NCBI RefSeq assembly: GCF_003268775.1 | Contig: NZ_QLSU01000005.1 | Span: 62,001 to 126,000, forward strand | Length of the DNA: 64,000 nt | From: Paraburkholderia unamae | GTDB lineage: Bacteria > Pseudomonadota > Gammaproteobacteria > Burkholderiales > Burkholderiaceae | Reading direction: 5' to 3' | Shown: positions 18,268 to 25,780 of the stretch, piece after piece | Layout of the letters: each line of letters starts with the position of its first letter | Position numbering within the stretch: position 1 is the first letter of the stretch | The notes under the pieces: model-generated | What the model was told of the DNA's origin: nothing | Databases searched by the model: none | The model's input: the letters and a program-made list of their open reading frames with translations, nothing else | Made by a program: the position numbers and the translations under genes

Positions 18268-18780
18268 CTACTCGGCGTGCACAATCGAAACTTCTCGCTG
18301 GTTGCTCAAAAGAAATCCACACTGAGCGTATTCGATAAACTCGAGTTTTAGCCCGCTTGAGGTACCAGGATACAGCCTTAGCTCCCACGTGTCCCGTCTG
18401 TATTCCGAGATAGGCACATCAAAGAGAATGTTGGCCCGTCGATCCTTGTGAGAAGAACGGTCATCCGACAGATCGACGTTGACGATTCTCCCTTTCCACG
18501 TGAAACCGAGCAAAACTCCGTCTGCGATTGCCTGGGCACCGGCACCTTGCGGCGTGTGATGAAAGTGCGCGGCACTAACCACATCAATGCCGAACATCGT
18601 CTTCGAGAGATATATGGCTTGCGCGGAACTCAGGTCCGTAACGTGAAAGATTGGGACCACGCCTTGCGTTTTCGCGTCGAGTTCAAAGGCGGCTCGCTTG
18701 TAAGGAGTCGCGTTTTTCTCCAGCCACGTGGTAGTCAAAGGGTCAGCTGGACACAGCATGTCACGAAGGAAATTGAACAT
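18268..18780 (-). CDS. Hypothetical protein, second gene of a two-gene unit
   Basis: A 170-aa soluble protein that is not recognised. A His-rich patch (IFHVTDLSSAQAIY, then SAAHFHHTPQGAGAQ) in the first half and a beta-rich second half (LLGFTWKGRIVNVDL; WELRLYPGTSSGLKLEFIEY) are the only features. The HVTD...AQAIY opening faintly recalls small ADP-ribosyltransferase-like folds, but no catalytic set can be assigned. It begins 6 bp after the end of the upstream 187-aa gene and is thus co-transcribed with it. Confidence 0.55.
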   Translation of the reverse strand: MFNFLRDMLCPADPLTTTWLEKNATPYKRAAFELDAKTQGVVPIFHVTDLSSAQAIYLSKTMFGIDVVSAAHFHHTPQGAGAQAIADGVLLGFTWKGRIVNVDLSDDRSSHKDRRANILFDVPISEYRRDTWELRLYPGTSSGLKLEFIEYAQCGFLLSNQREVSIVHAE

Positions 18781-18786
18781 GCAGAA

Positions 18787-19350
18787 TTACCACTCGATCA
18801 GTAAGCCGGTTTTACGAAGAAAGTCGTCGCCTACAAGCATCGGCTTGTAGGCCATGCCCGTTAGCTCATCCGCCGGGCGGATAATCGTGAGGCCAAGCAT
18901 CTCAGGCCGCTTCTGGGCAATGCCCATTGTCGTGGCGAGCGAGACATCGATGATTTCCATGCTCGGGAGGGTGAGCCAAGCGTGAAGGTTCACGGTGCCG
19001 CCATTGTGCCCAATCCGTAACATTTTGGTGATAAACGCATCGTCGAATTTGAACATGCCGTGCGCCGTGCCATCATCAATCCAGCCAAGGGTGTACATCA
19101 CCGGGCAATCAAGCCAGTCTTGAACGACGGAGCGCATGCGATAGTGAATTGACATGCACTGCGACATTAAATCTTCAATACCCAGCTCTCCCAGTCCGTC
19201 TCGCATAACGTAAGGGAAGCGTGCCAGTCGATTTGCGTCAAACCAGCGACGCGTGGTCTCCAGTTCGAATTGGGGTGCGAGCAGCCCAAACTCTTTGGAC
19301 CGCGTAACTGCTGCTGCAAATTCGTGTGCGTAGCTCAAAAACCGCTCCAT
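18787..19350 (-). CDS. Hypothetical protein with a possible papain/transglutaminase-like Cys-His-Asp triad
   Basis: A 187-aa soluble protein. Residues suggesting a Cys-protease fold are Cys65 (DLMSQCMSIHYRMRSVV), His123 (NLHAWLTLPS) and Asp135 (MEIIDVSL). The order Cys helix, beta strands with YTLGWIDD, then HAW...D is that of papain-like and transglutaminase-like enzymes. This is a pattern reading only and no close family name is known to me. It lies 128 bp downstream of the CD-NTase gene on the same strand and is directly followed by the 170-aa gene, so it could be an accessory of the CBASS locus or a separate module. Confidence 0.5.
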   Translation of the reverse strand: MERFLSYAHEFAAAVTRSKEFGLLAPQFELETTRRWFDANRLARFPYVMRDGLGELGIEDLMSQCMSIHYRMRSVVQDWLDCPVMYTLGWIDDGTAHGMFKFDDAFITKMLRIGHNGGTVNLHAWLTLPSMEIIDVSLATTMGIAQKRPEMLGLTIIRPADELTGMAYKPMLVGDDFLRKTGLLIEW

Positions 19351-19478
19351 TCGCTCGGGACGTAATTTTCATATCGGTCGTTTGCAACGGAACTTTAGAG
19401 TTATCAGCAATTAGGAATCCGACTGCCGCTTTTAGTGAACAAACGGAATCCTTAACAGCCGCAATCAGAGGGCAAACC

Positions 19479-20615
19479 TCACGCGGCAGGTAGACTTACT
19501 GTCCTCAGTGTTTCGAGAATGTCACGCCATGTTGGTTGATAGATCTTAAGCAACAAATTCTGCTCTTTCGCGACCTGCGTCGCGAGGTCATCCATCTCTA
19601 TCGATAGCTGATTCAGCCCATTGAGCTTCGCCGCACTATCAAAAATTCGTCTGGATCCATCGGGAACCGACAGCGTTTTTGCAAACTCGTGATTTCTAGC
19701 TAGATAGTCAAGGTGGCGTTGTGTCTCTGCCAAGATGGCGAGCTCGTGAAAATAGCCGCTGGCAAGCCCACCAATCTCTGCATGCCACATCGTTGCCGCG
19801 ATATCGAAACTGGGCAGCCCATTGACCAGATTACTATCACTATCGGCCTTTACGTGCTTGCAAAGACGAATCGATTTTTTCAGACCTGCCAGCGTCATGG
19901 CATCTCGCTGATTCAACTCATCGATATGCTTGAACGGCATGTTCAGGATGGTCTGCTGCTTCTTGCGGTCAAGTATGTAGACCCCACGATCTCGCTCAGA
20001 GAACGATTCCTGGTACGCCGCGGTGTTATGCCAGTGAGATGGAACAACGTCGACCGGCCGTCTCAGCGATCCGCCAGAAATCTTGATCGCCTTCGCGCCG
20101 CTGACGTCCACGGTTGCCGCAGGAAACTTGTTCTTCAAAATCGCTTCGGAACGAGTGCGCAAAGTATTTAGCGCTGACAACGGCGTGAAGCTGATCGGGC
20201 TGTTGTAGTGTCCTGCTCTGCTCTGACGGCCAGCCGCGTCGTACGTGAAAAAGCCAGCGTCCAAGACAAGAAGATCGACGTCACTCACGCCGCGGATATG
20301 GATGTTAGCGGCAACAGAACCCTGGATACGAAAATCAACAACGATGTCTTCGTTATTTAACCCGCTCGTGAGCTGTTTTGCGATTCGATCCGCTTCTTCG
20401 AGACTTATCCTTGTGTAATTTGCATCGACTTCTTGCATTGAGCCGAGGGTGTACTCCGTGTAGGGCTGCTCTTTTGCCCTGTTCTTATAACCCTCCTGCA
20501 CAAGGCTCTTCGCCAACACCTCCAATTGGCTATCTTGCGCCACAGCTGTAAGACGATCGATCCCGCTACGCCGGGAATCCAGCCGAGCAATTCGATCCTT
20601 GATGGTCCGCGCCAT
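19479..20615 (-). CDS. CD-NTase, cyclic-oligonucleotide synthase of a CBASS anti-phage system
   Basis: A 378-aa nucleotidyltransferase of the cGAS/DncV-like (SMODS) family. The catalytic core is readable: IQGSVAANIHIRGVSDVDLLV gives the GS motif (99-100) and metal-binding Asp112 and Asp114; the third acid is Asp189 in RRPVDVVPSHW. The N-terminal LGSMQEVDANYTRISLEEA and the helical C-terminal half complete the family layout. In CBASS such enzymes make cyclic di- or trinucleotides upon phage infection. It starts one base after the stop of the Cap15-like gene, so the two are translated together. Which nucleotide it makes cannot be read. Confidence 0.85.
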   Translation of the reverse strand: MARTIKDRIARLDSRRSGIDRLTAVAQDSQLEVLAKSLVQEGYKNRAKEQPYTEYTLGSMQEVDANYTRISLEEADRIAKQLTSGLNNEDIVVDFRIQGSVAANIHIRGVSDVDLLVLDAGFFTYDAAGRQSRAGHYNSPISFTPLSALNTLRTRSEAILKNKFPAATVDVSGAKAIKISGGSLRRPVDVVPSHWHNTAAYQESFSERDRGVYILDRKKQQTILNMPFKHIDELNQRDAMTLAGLKKSIRLCKHVKADSDSNLVNGLPSFDIAATMWHAEIGGLASGYFHELAILAETQRHLDYLARNHEFAKTLSVPDGSRRIFDSAAKLNGLNQLSIEMDDLATQVAKEQNLLLKIYQPTWRDILETLRTVSLPAA

Positions 20616-20616
20616 A

Positions 20617-21243
20617 TTAGCTTCCCCTCGTGAGGGTCATGGTTCCGTAGGTGAAGCGGCCGTGACCATTGAAATATTCGCCGGCAGCTGAGCTCAAATC
20701 GTGAGTGAATAGGAGCTCAGCAAACCCTCTATGTGCGGAAAGTTGCCCTTCCCCGATGTTCGGTTCGTTTTTGTAGTTATACATAAGCCGAAAGCCATCG
20801 GCTTCGTCATACACAATTGCAGCAGTCACGCTGTTCGACACCGACTGGAAAGTTTTAAGCCTGATTCGAACGCGATCCCAACTCTGCACGATGACCACGT
20901 CTGCGCTCCATCGAGTGCCGGGCGTGCCGTCTGCTTGAATAGACTGCCCGACACACTGCCATTTCCCGCTAAGATCGGGAACGCGCAGGAGTCGGGCAAG
21001 ATAGGGAAGCTTCCAGACCTTACGGTCGAAAAGCCAGTAAAGCGCTCCGTATACGACTCCGGCAGTGACCGGCCAGAGAACCACTGATGGGACGTCTTTC
21101 AGAATACCCAACGAGTGGGCAAGTTTGACCAGCGCGAGGAAGGCAGTGACAACAACTGACGAGATAGCGGCAGCTAGCCCCCCGATGGTGTGACCGATCT
21201 TCGCACGGTTCAGGCCGCCGACAATTGAATACTCGTGTTCCAT
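20617..21243 (-). CDS. Cap15-like CBASS effector (two TM helices plus beta-barrel receptor)
   Basis: A 208-aa inner-membrane protein. Two hydrophobic helices (about residues 19-42 and 52-72) precede a beta-strand-rich domain that starts PDLSGKWQCVG near residue 89. The domain goes on with VIVQSWDRVRIRLKTFQSVSNSVTAAIVY and LMYNYKNEPNIGEGQLSAHRG, then AAGEYFNGHGR..YGTMTL. This is the layout of the SMODS-associating 2TM-beta (Cap15) family, whose barrel binds the cyclic nucleotide and whose helices oligomerise to damage the inner membrane. GGGGA before ATG 21243 is a good ribosome site. It is followed immediately by the CD-NTase gene. Confidence 0.83.
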   Translation of the reverse strand: MEHEYSIVGGLNRAKIGHTIGGLAAAISSVVVTAFLALVKLAHSLGILKDVPSVVLWPVTAGVVYGALYWLFDRKVWKLPYLARLLRVPDLSGKWQCVGQSIQADGTPGTRWSADVVIVQSWDRVRIRLKTFQSVSNSVTAAIVYDEADGFRLMYNYKNEPNIGEGQLSAHRGFAELLFTHDLSSAAGEYFNGHGRFTYGTMTLTRGS

Positions 21244-21412
21244 CTTGCGTCCCCGGTTTCACGCCACTTAGGCGCCCTGAGCCTGATTTATGCAGATGGC
21301 ATCGATACTTGCGATGCCCGCTTTAAGTCGCGCATTTTTATACGCTTTAAAAGAAACCTTGACGAAAATTCCTGGCTATCTGGATCGAGACATCGAACCG
21401 TACTCCTCCGCC

Positions 21413-21856
21413 TCACAAAATACGGGTGACTTTCCCGCTTCGAAACTTAAACAGCTCCAACTTGGTCGCCAAATAGACTCGGTCAACGCCTTGCACGCAA
21501 CTCATCGCCATGCAGCTGTTAAAGGCCGAGCCGCGATTTACGACTTGAGGAATAGGCTGTGCACGTGGGTGAAGCCGATACGACCACCCAGATATCCGAT
21601 AAGTGTCGGCCGTATCGCGGCGACAGACGAGGATAGCGCCATCATGCACCGCCGCGTTAAGATTGATCGCTCGCTCGCGCAGGCTGACGAAATCATCAGT
21701 CAGTAGCATACCGACGGATGGGCTTGGATCGCGTAGCATCGCGCTGCACCCATCGGGAAGCCCCACACCAGTACACAGGCAGACGATCACAGGCGCTTGC
21801 GGATCGGCGCGACCGCGCAACTCCACAAAAATTCGATCTATTCTATCTAATATCAA
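21413..21856 (-). CDS. Diadenylate-cyclase (DisA_N)-like domain protein without the RHR motif
   Basis: A 147-aa protein nearly all of which can be matched to the DisA_N/DAC fold. LRERAINLNAAVHDGAILV holds the DGA motif (72-74), then GWSYRLHPRAQPIP, then NRGSAFNSCMAMSCVQGVDRVYLAT (107-131), where true cyclases have G-T-RHR-A. The loss of RHR, which contacts ATP phosphates, argues against ordinary c-di-AMP synthesis and for a sensor or an altered enzyme. There is no ATG near the 5' end: the frame opens right after a TAA with TTG 21856, and GTG codons are available. It could be 5'-truncated. It lies 169 bp before the Cap15-like gene and 18 bp from a divergent second effector. Confidence 0.55.
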   Translation of the reverse strand: MILDRIDRIFVELRGRADPQAPVIVCLCTGVGLPDGCSAMLRDPSPSVGMLLTDDFVSLRERAINLNAAVHDGAILVCRRDTADTYRISGWSYRLHPRAQPIPQVVNRGSAFNSCMAMSCVQGVDRVYLATKLELFKFRSGKVTRIL

Positions 21857-21874
21857 TTAAATAATCCTCGCACC

Positions 21875-22477
21875 ATGCTCCATCTTCTTCCACTTCGGTC
21901 CGTTATGCGACTTGTGTTTGTGCTGGTCGCACTTGCCGTTTTTTTGTTGACCGGAGCCGGCTTCTTCGCAAATCAAGATCTCGTTCACACGGCGACTCTG
22001 TTTGCCCGGTGGTCAGCAGGCGGGGCAACGGCAATAGTGCTTCTCGGCTACGCCGCGTGGCGATGGATCCCGCAGATTCAAAATTGGATCTTTCCATATC
22101 TTGGCGGTGACTGGGAAGGAACGCTGACCTATGACAGCCCGGGAGGCAAAGCAACGATCCCGATTCAGCTCCTTGTGAAGCACACCCTGGTTGGACTTCG
22201 ACTACTACTTGAGAGCGCCGAGTCTACGTCCGAGACGTTGGTTGTCCATGCCGAGAGAAACGCTGATTTTGCGCGCTACCGGCTGTATTACGTCTATATG
22301 AATCAGCGGAAGGAAGGCGTCGCGGGGAGCGGAGCTCGCTACAGGGGAGTCTCCGTGCTGCGACTCGACGCCGAGAAAATGCGACTCGACGGCGACTATT
22401 TCACGGAAACCCACCGTCACGGCACACTTTCGTTAACCTACATTCGCCCCACTGCCTGGTGGAAGATCTGGCGCTGA
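21875..22477 (+). CDS. Second Cap15-like (SMODS-associated 2TM-beta) membrane protein
   Basis: A 200-aa protein with two likely membrane helices (about residues 11-31 and 47-66) and a beta-rich domain from residue 75. That domain contains YLGGDWEGTLTYDS, LLVKHTLVGLRLLLESAESTSETLVV, YRLYYVYMNQRKEG, GVSVLRLDAEKMRLDGDYFTE and HGTLSLTY. The strand order (GxW.G, long amphipathic strands with ES.S, LYYVY.N, DGDY.T, GTL.L) is that of the Cap15 effector at 20617-21243, though sequence identity is low. It is divergent from the DAC-like gene. Starts: ATG 21875 or 21905; neither has a clear ribosome site. Confidence 0.65.
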   Translation: MLHLLPLRSVMRLVFVLVALAVFLLTGAGFFANQDLVHTATLFARWSAGGATAIVLLGYAAWRWIPQIQNWIFPYLGGDWEGTLTYDSPGGKATIPIQLLVKHTLVGLRLLLESAESTSETLVVHAERNADFARYRLYYVYMNQRKEGVAGSGARYRGVSVLRLDAEKMRLDGDYFTETHRHGTLSLTYIRPTAWWKIWR

Positions 22478-22688
22478 AGGGTCCTTTCCGCTTAGGCATT
22501 ACGGAAGCAGTAACGGTGCAAACGCGGCCTTGCCATTCGGCCGCGCACACTGCGCGCCCGGCCCGATCTGAATTTTCCTTCGGGCCGTGCTCTCGTCCCC
22601 AACCGATTGCTCGACGCGCTATCCGGCCCGCAGGCGGCCAGATTCCACGGGACGATTGCCCCCGTTGATTGTCCTGATTCTCCTAATT
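22478..22688. other. Island end, non-coding
   Basis: About 210 bases between the second Cap15-like gene and the truncated dnaE2. A short hairpin (GCGGCC...GGCCGC around 22525-22546) may end the + strand gene. No gene seen. Confidence 0.3.
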
Positions 22689-24098
22689 CTATCGGTATAT
22701 ATACCGCCGCGTATCGCCCGAAGCCGCCCGTCGACTGGACATCGCTGACAAATCGGGATGTTTAAGGGTGTGATAAACATCGATGTCGGGCGGCTCGTTG
22801 CGCGCGCGGGACAAGAAGCGCGCGACGAGCATGTTCATCTGCACCGGATCGATTTCCGTGATCATCAGGCAGTAGCAGACCACCGAGTTCGCCGCCGAGC
22901 CGCGCCCCTGGCACAGAATCTTCTGGCCGCGCGCGTAGCGGACGATGTCGTGCACGGTCAGGAAGTACTTCTCGTACTTCAGCTCCTCGATGAGCGCGAG
23001 CTCCTGTTCGATTTGCCCCCGGCGCTTGTCGTTCAGGCCGTCGGGCCAGCGCTCGTCCGCGCCCTGCATCACGAGCTTGCGCAACCACGTCTGAGGCGTC
23101 TCGCCAGGCGGCACCAGCTCCTCGGGATATTCATAAGCCAGCTCGCCGAGCGAGAACGTGCAGCGGCGCGCGACGTCGAGCGTCGCGTCGAGCGCCTCGC
23201 GCGGATAAATCGTGCCAAGCCGCACGCGCGAGCGCAAATGACGCTCGGCGTTCGGCTCCAGCGCGCGACCGCACACGGCGAGCGGCTTGCCGATGCGGAT
23301 CGCGCTCAGCGTGTCCTGCAAGGGCTTGCGCGAGCGCGCGTGCATCAGCACGCCGCCCGCCGCCACGAGCGGCAGGCCGCTTTCCTGCGAAACATGGCGC
23401 AGCACTTCGATCTGCGTGTCGTCGCCGCCCGTTTGCCAGAGTTCGAGCGCGAGCCACGCGCGCTCCGCCGCGAAACCCGCGAGCCAGTGCGCGGCGCGCA
23501 AGGTCTGCGCGAGCGTGGCCGTGCGTTGCGGCACGAGCAGCAGCGCGCAATCGCGCAAATGTTTCAGATGCGCGAAATCCGGCGCGGGATCGGTGAAATC
23601 GGCGGGATGCAAGCGATAGCTGCCCTTCGTCGCACGCGAGCGCGCCAGCGTGATCAACTCGCACAGATTGCCGTAGCCTTCGCGGTTCATCGCGAGCGCG
23701 ACGAGCGTGCAGAACGGCGCGCCCTGCGCATCGACGAGATTGAGTTCGCTGCCGATCAGCAAATGCAGCGACGGCTCGAACGCGCCCAAGGCCGCAGCAG
23801 CCGCCTCGCCGCCGTGCCCGCGGGCCTCGCGCACGGCTTCGTCGTGCGCCTTTTTGCGCGCCTCGTCGTACTCGTTGAGCGCGCTCCAGGCCCGCACGAC
23901 GCCCGCAAACGAGCATTCGTCGGTGATCGCGAGCGCGCGGTAGCCGTGACGGATCGCCTGCTCCACCAGCTCGCCCGGGCGCGACGCGCCGTGCAGGAAG
24001 GTGAAGTTGGTGAGGCAGTGCAGCTCCGCATAGTCAGGAAGCTGCGTGCCCGAATAAGGTTGCGCGGGCAACGATGCGCCCGTCCCGCTGTTCGACAT
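22689..24098 (-). pseudogene. dnaE2: dnaE2 fragment (error-prone DNA polymerase), C-terminal half missing
   Basis: Residues 1 to about 441 match the N-terminal part of the error-prone polymerase DnaE2: the PHP domain (YAELHCLTNFTFLHGASRPGELVEQA; ALAITDECSFAGVVRAW) and the start of the polymerase palm (CQGRGSAANSVVCYCLMITEIDP). The match stops right after PPDIDV at about 22776, where the catalytic DxD is expected to read on as DFEHERR. Instead 28 unrelated residues lead to a stop at 22689. Full-length enzymes are about 1,050 aa; this is 469. Polymerase activity must be lost. It follows imuB by 44 bp in the usual imuA-imuB-dnaE2 order. Start ATG 24098. Confidence 0.88.
22693..22706. repeat. Perfect 14-bp palindrome CGGTATATATACCG at the island/dnaE2 border
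   Basis: The sequence CGGTATATATACCG reads the same on both strands. It lies at the very end of the truncated dnaE2 frame. A second small inverted repeat, TGTTTA...TAAACA, lies at 22759-22779, at the break in the DnaE2 homology. Either could be a protein site or a remnant of the event that replaced the dnaE2 3' half. Confidence 0.45.
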
Positions 24099-24142
24099 GA
24101 TTCCTGAAACCGGTAAACGACAAACGAGCCGAAAAACGAGCG

Positions 24143-25780
24143 CTAGCCGAAAAGCCCTTGCAGATACCACTGTCCGCCAATGCGCTCGCGATACAGCCAG
24201 AACATGCGGCCCTGGTCGTCGGCGGCGACATAGTAGTCGCGCCCGACGCCCTCGCCGTCCCACCAGCCCGATTCGATGCGCTCGGTGCGCGTGATCGTCT
24301 TGAGCGGCCGTCGATAAACGGGCCGGTCACCGCGCATCGCCAGCTTGAGCGGCTTTTCGAGCAGCCACGCGGGGCGCGGCTGCGTGGGCAGCGGCACCTC
24401 CGGCAGATCGAAGACGCTCTGCACGGGTGCGTCCGCTCCGGACGCTTCCTGCGGTCTGGCTGCCTTGCGCGGCTTGCGCGCACGCTTCGCGCCGCTCTCG
24501 CGATAAGGCCGCGCCGACATCGCCAGCTCCGGCCGGTGATCGTCCTCGGTGAAGAGTTGCAGCACGTTCTGCTCGCCGAGCCGCGCGCCAATGCGCTCGA
24601 AGAGTTGCCCGAGCGACGCCTCGGCGGCCTCGGCCATCGGAAAGAGCGTGTCGGTGGGCGCCGCATATTCGCTCACCTGCGAGGCGACGAGCGCAAGACC
24701 GATCACGGGTGCGGCGAGCTCGGTCTGGTTCAGGCGCTCGCGCAGCAGCCACAGCAGATGCTCGGCGTCGCGCGAAGGCGCCGCCCAGGCGATCGTGAGG
24801 CTCGACGTGCGCGGCGCGTGGCGCGAGGCCAGCTCGTGCTCCAGACGCAGCTCGAAGCCGCTCAGCGCCGCGTGCTGGGCCGCGAGCCAGCCGGCCAGTT
24901 GCATCACGAGCCGGCGCGCGGCGAAGAGCAGCGCCTCGGCGCTCTCCACGCGCGCCTGCAATTCGAGCGATGCGTGAAACGACGGGGGCGCTGCGAACCA
25001 GACGCGCGGATCGGGCGCCTCGCCGCGCGCCTGTGCGAGCCAGCCGAGCACGCCGTCGCCGAAACGCCGCACGATGCCGTCACGCGGCAGCCGCCGCAAG
25101 TCGCCGAGCGTCGCGCAGCCGATCTGCGTGAGCGCGTGGTCGTGCTGCGCGGCGAACGGCGCGAGCGTGACCGGCAGCGCGTCGAGCACGCGTTCGAGCG
25201 TCGTTTCCTTGAGCACATGCCAGCGGTGCGAGGCCCGCGTGGCGCGCGCCTGCGCGAGCGTCCACGCGCCCCACGCGGTGGGTGCGCAGGCGATGCGCGC
25301 GACGTGTCCGCAACCGGCCACCGTCGTCGCGACCCTGGCGAGCAGCGCGCGCACGCCGCCGAAAAGACGCAAGCCCGAGCCGACTTCGAGCAGCAGCGTA
25401 TGCGACTGCGCGAGCGAAACCTTGGGCGTATAGGCGAGCAGCGCGAGGGCAAGCGACTCGAACGCACGGGTCTCGTGCGCCGCGTCGGGTTCGAGCAGCA
25501 CGAGCCCCGGCGCGAGGGCGAGCGCATGCGAGCGCGTGCTGCCGGGCTCGACGCCCGAGCGCAGCGCGTCGAGATCGGCGATCAGGATGCGCGTGTGGTC
25601 GGCGAGCGCGTAGCAGCGCGGCGCGGCGCGGCCATCGACATCGCCCGCATCAACCTCAGCATTGGCCTCTGCATCGGCCTCAAACGGAGCCGATGGGAAC
25701 GACGTTGATGCCGCCGGCGGCATCAGCGGTCTGACGGCCTCCAGCGGCAACAGCGGCAAGGTGACGGCGATCCACAGCAT
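24143..25780 (-). CDS. imuB: ImuB, Y-family polymerase-like mutasome protein
   Basis: A 545-aa protein of the DNA polymerase Y family, catalytically inactive ImuB branch, which links DnaE2 to the beta clamp during SOS mutagenesis. It starts MLWIAVTLPLLPLEAVRP and has the Y-family thumb/helix-hairpin-helix region (LPRDGIVRRFGDGVLGWL). It ends with the ImuB C-terminal signature (RIESGWWDGEGVGRDYYVAADDQGRMFWLYRE). The usual YDxDCxFxxVE metal ligands of active Y polymerases are absent, as expected for ImuB. ATG 25780 lies inside imuA (about 100 bp overlap). Its partner dnaE2 downstream is truncated. Confidence 0.9.
   Translation of the reverse strand: MLWIAVTLPLLPLEAVRPLMPPAASTSFPSAPFEADAEANAEVDAGDVDGRAAPRCYALADHTRILIADLDALRSGVEPGSTRSHALALAPGLVLLEPDAAHETRAFESLALALLAYTPKVSLAQSHTLLLEVGSGLRLFGGVRALLARVATTVAGCGHVARIACAPTAWGAWTLAQARATRASHRWHVLKETTLERVLDALPVTLAPFAAQHDHALTQIGCATLGDLRRLPRDGIVRRFGDGVLGWLAQARGEAPDPRVWFAAPPSFHASLELQARVESAEALLFAARRLVMQLAGWLAAQHAALSGFELRLEHELASRHAPRTSSLTIAWAAPSRDAEHLLWLLRERLNQTELAAPVIGLALVASQVSEYAAPTDTLFPMAEAAEASLGQLFERIGARLGEQNVLQLFTEDDHRPELAMSARPYRESGAKRARKPRKAARPQEASGADAPVQSVFDLPEVPLPTQPRPAWLLEKPLKLAMRGDRPVYRRPLKTITRTERIESGWWDGEGVGRDYYVAADDQGRMFWLYRERIGGQWYLQGLFG

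Noticed and set aside
18268..18780. Considered a DarT-like ADP-ribosyltransferase because of HVTDLSSAQAIY.
   Set aside because: No further conserved catalytic residues could be placed; left as hypothetical.
21413..21856. Considered an active c-di-AMP synthase.
   Set aside because: The RHR motif needed for ATP handling is absent, so only a DAC-like fold is claimed.
1..22776. Searched for an integrase, transposase, tRNA attachment site or CRISPR array that would explain the island.
   Set aside because: No such gene, no spaced direct repeats and no terminal repeats were seen; the left end probably lies outside the window.
22758..25708. Two long plus-strand frames opposite dnaE2 and imuB.
   Set aside because: Arg-rich shadows without family motifs; the minus-strand proteins are convincing.
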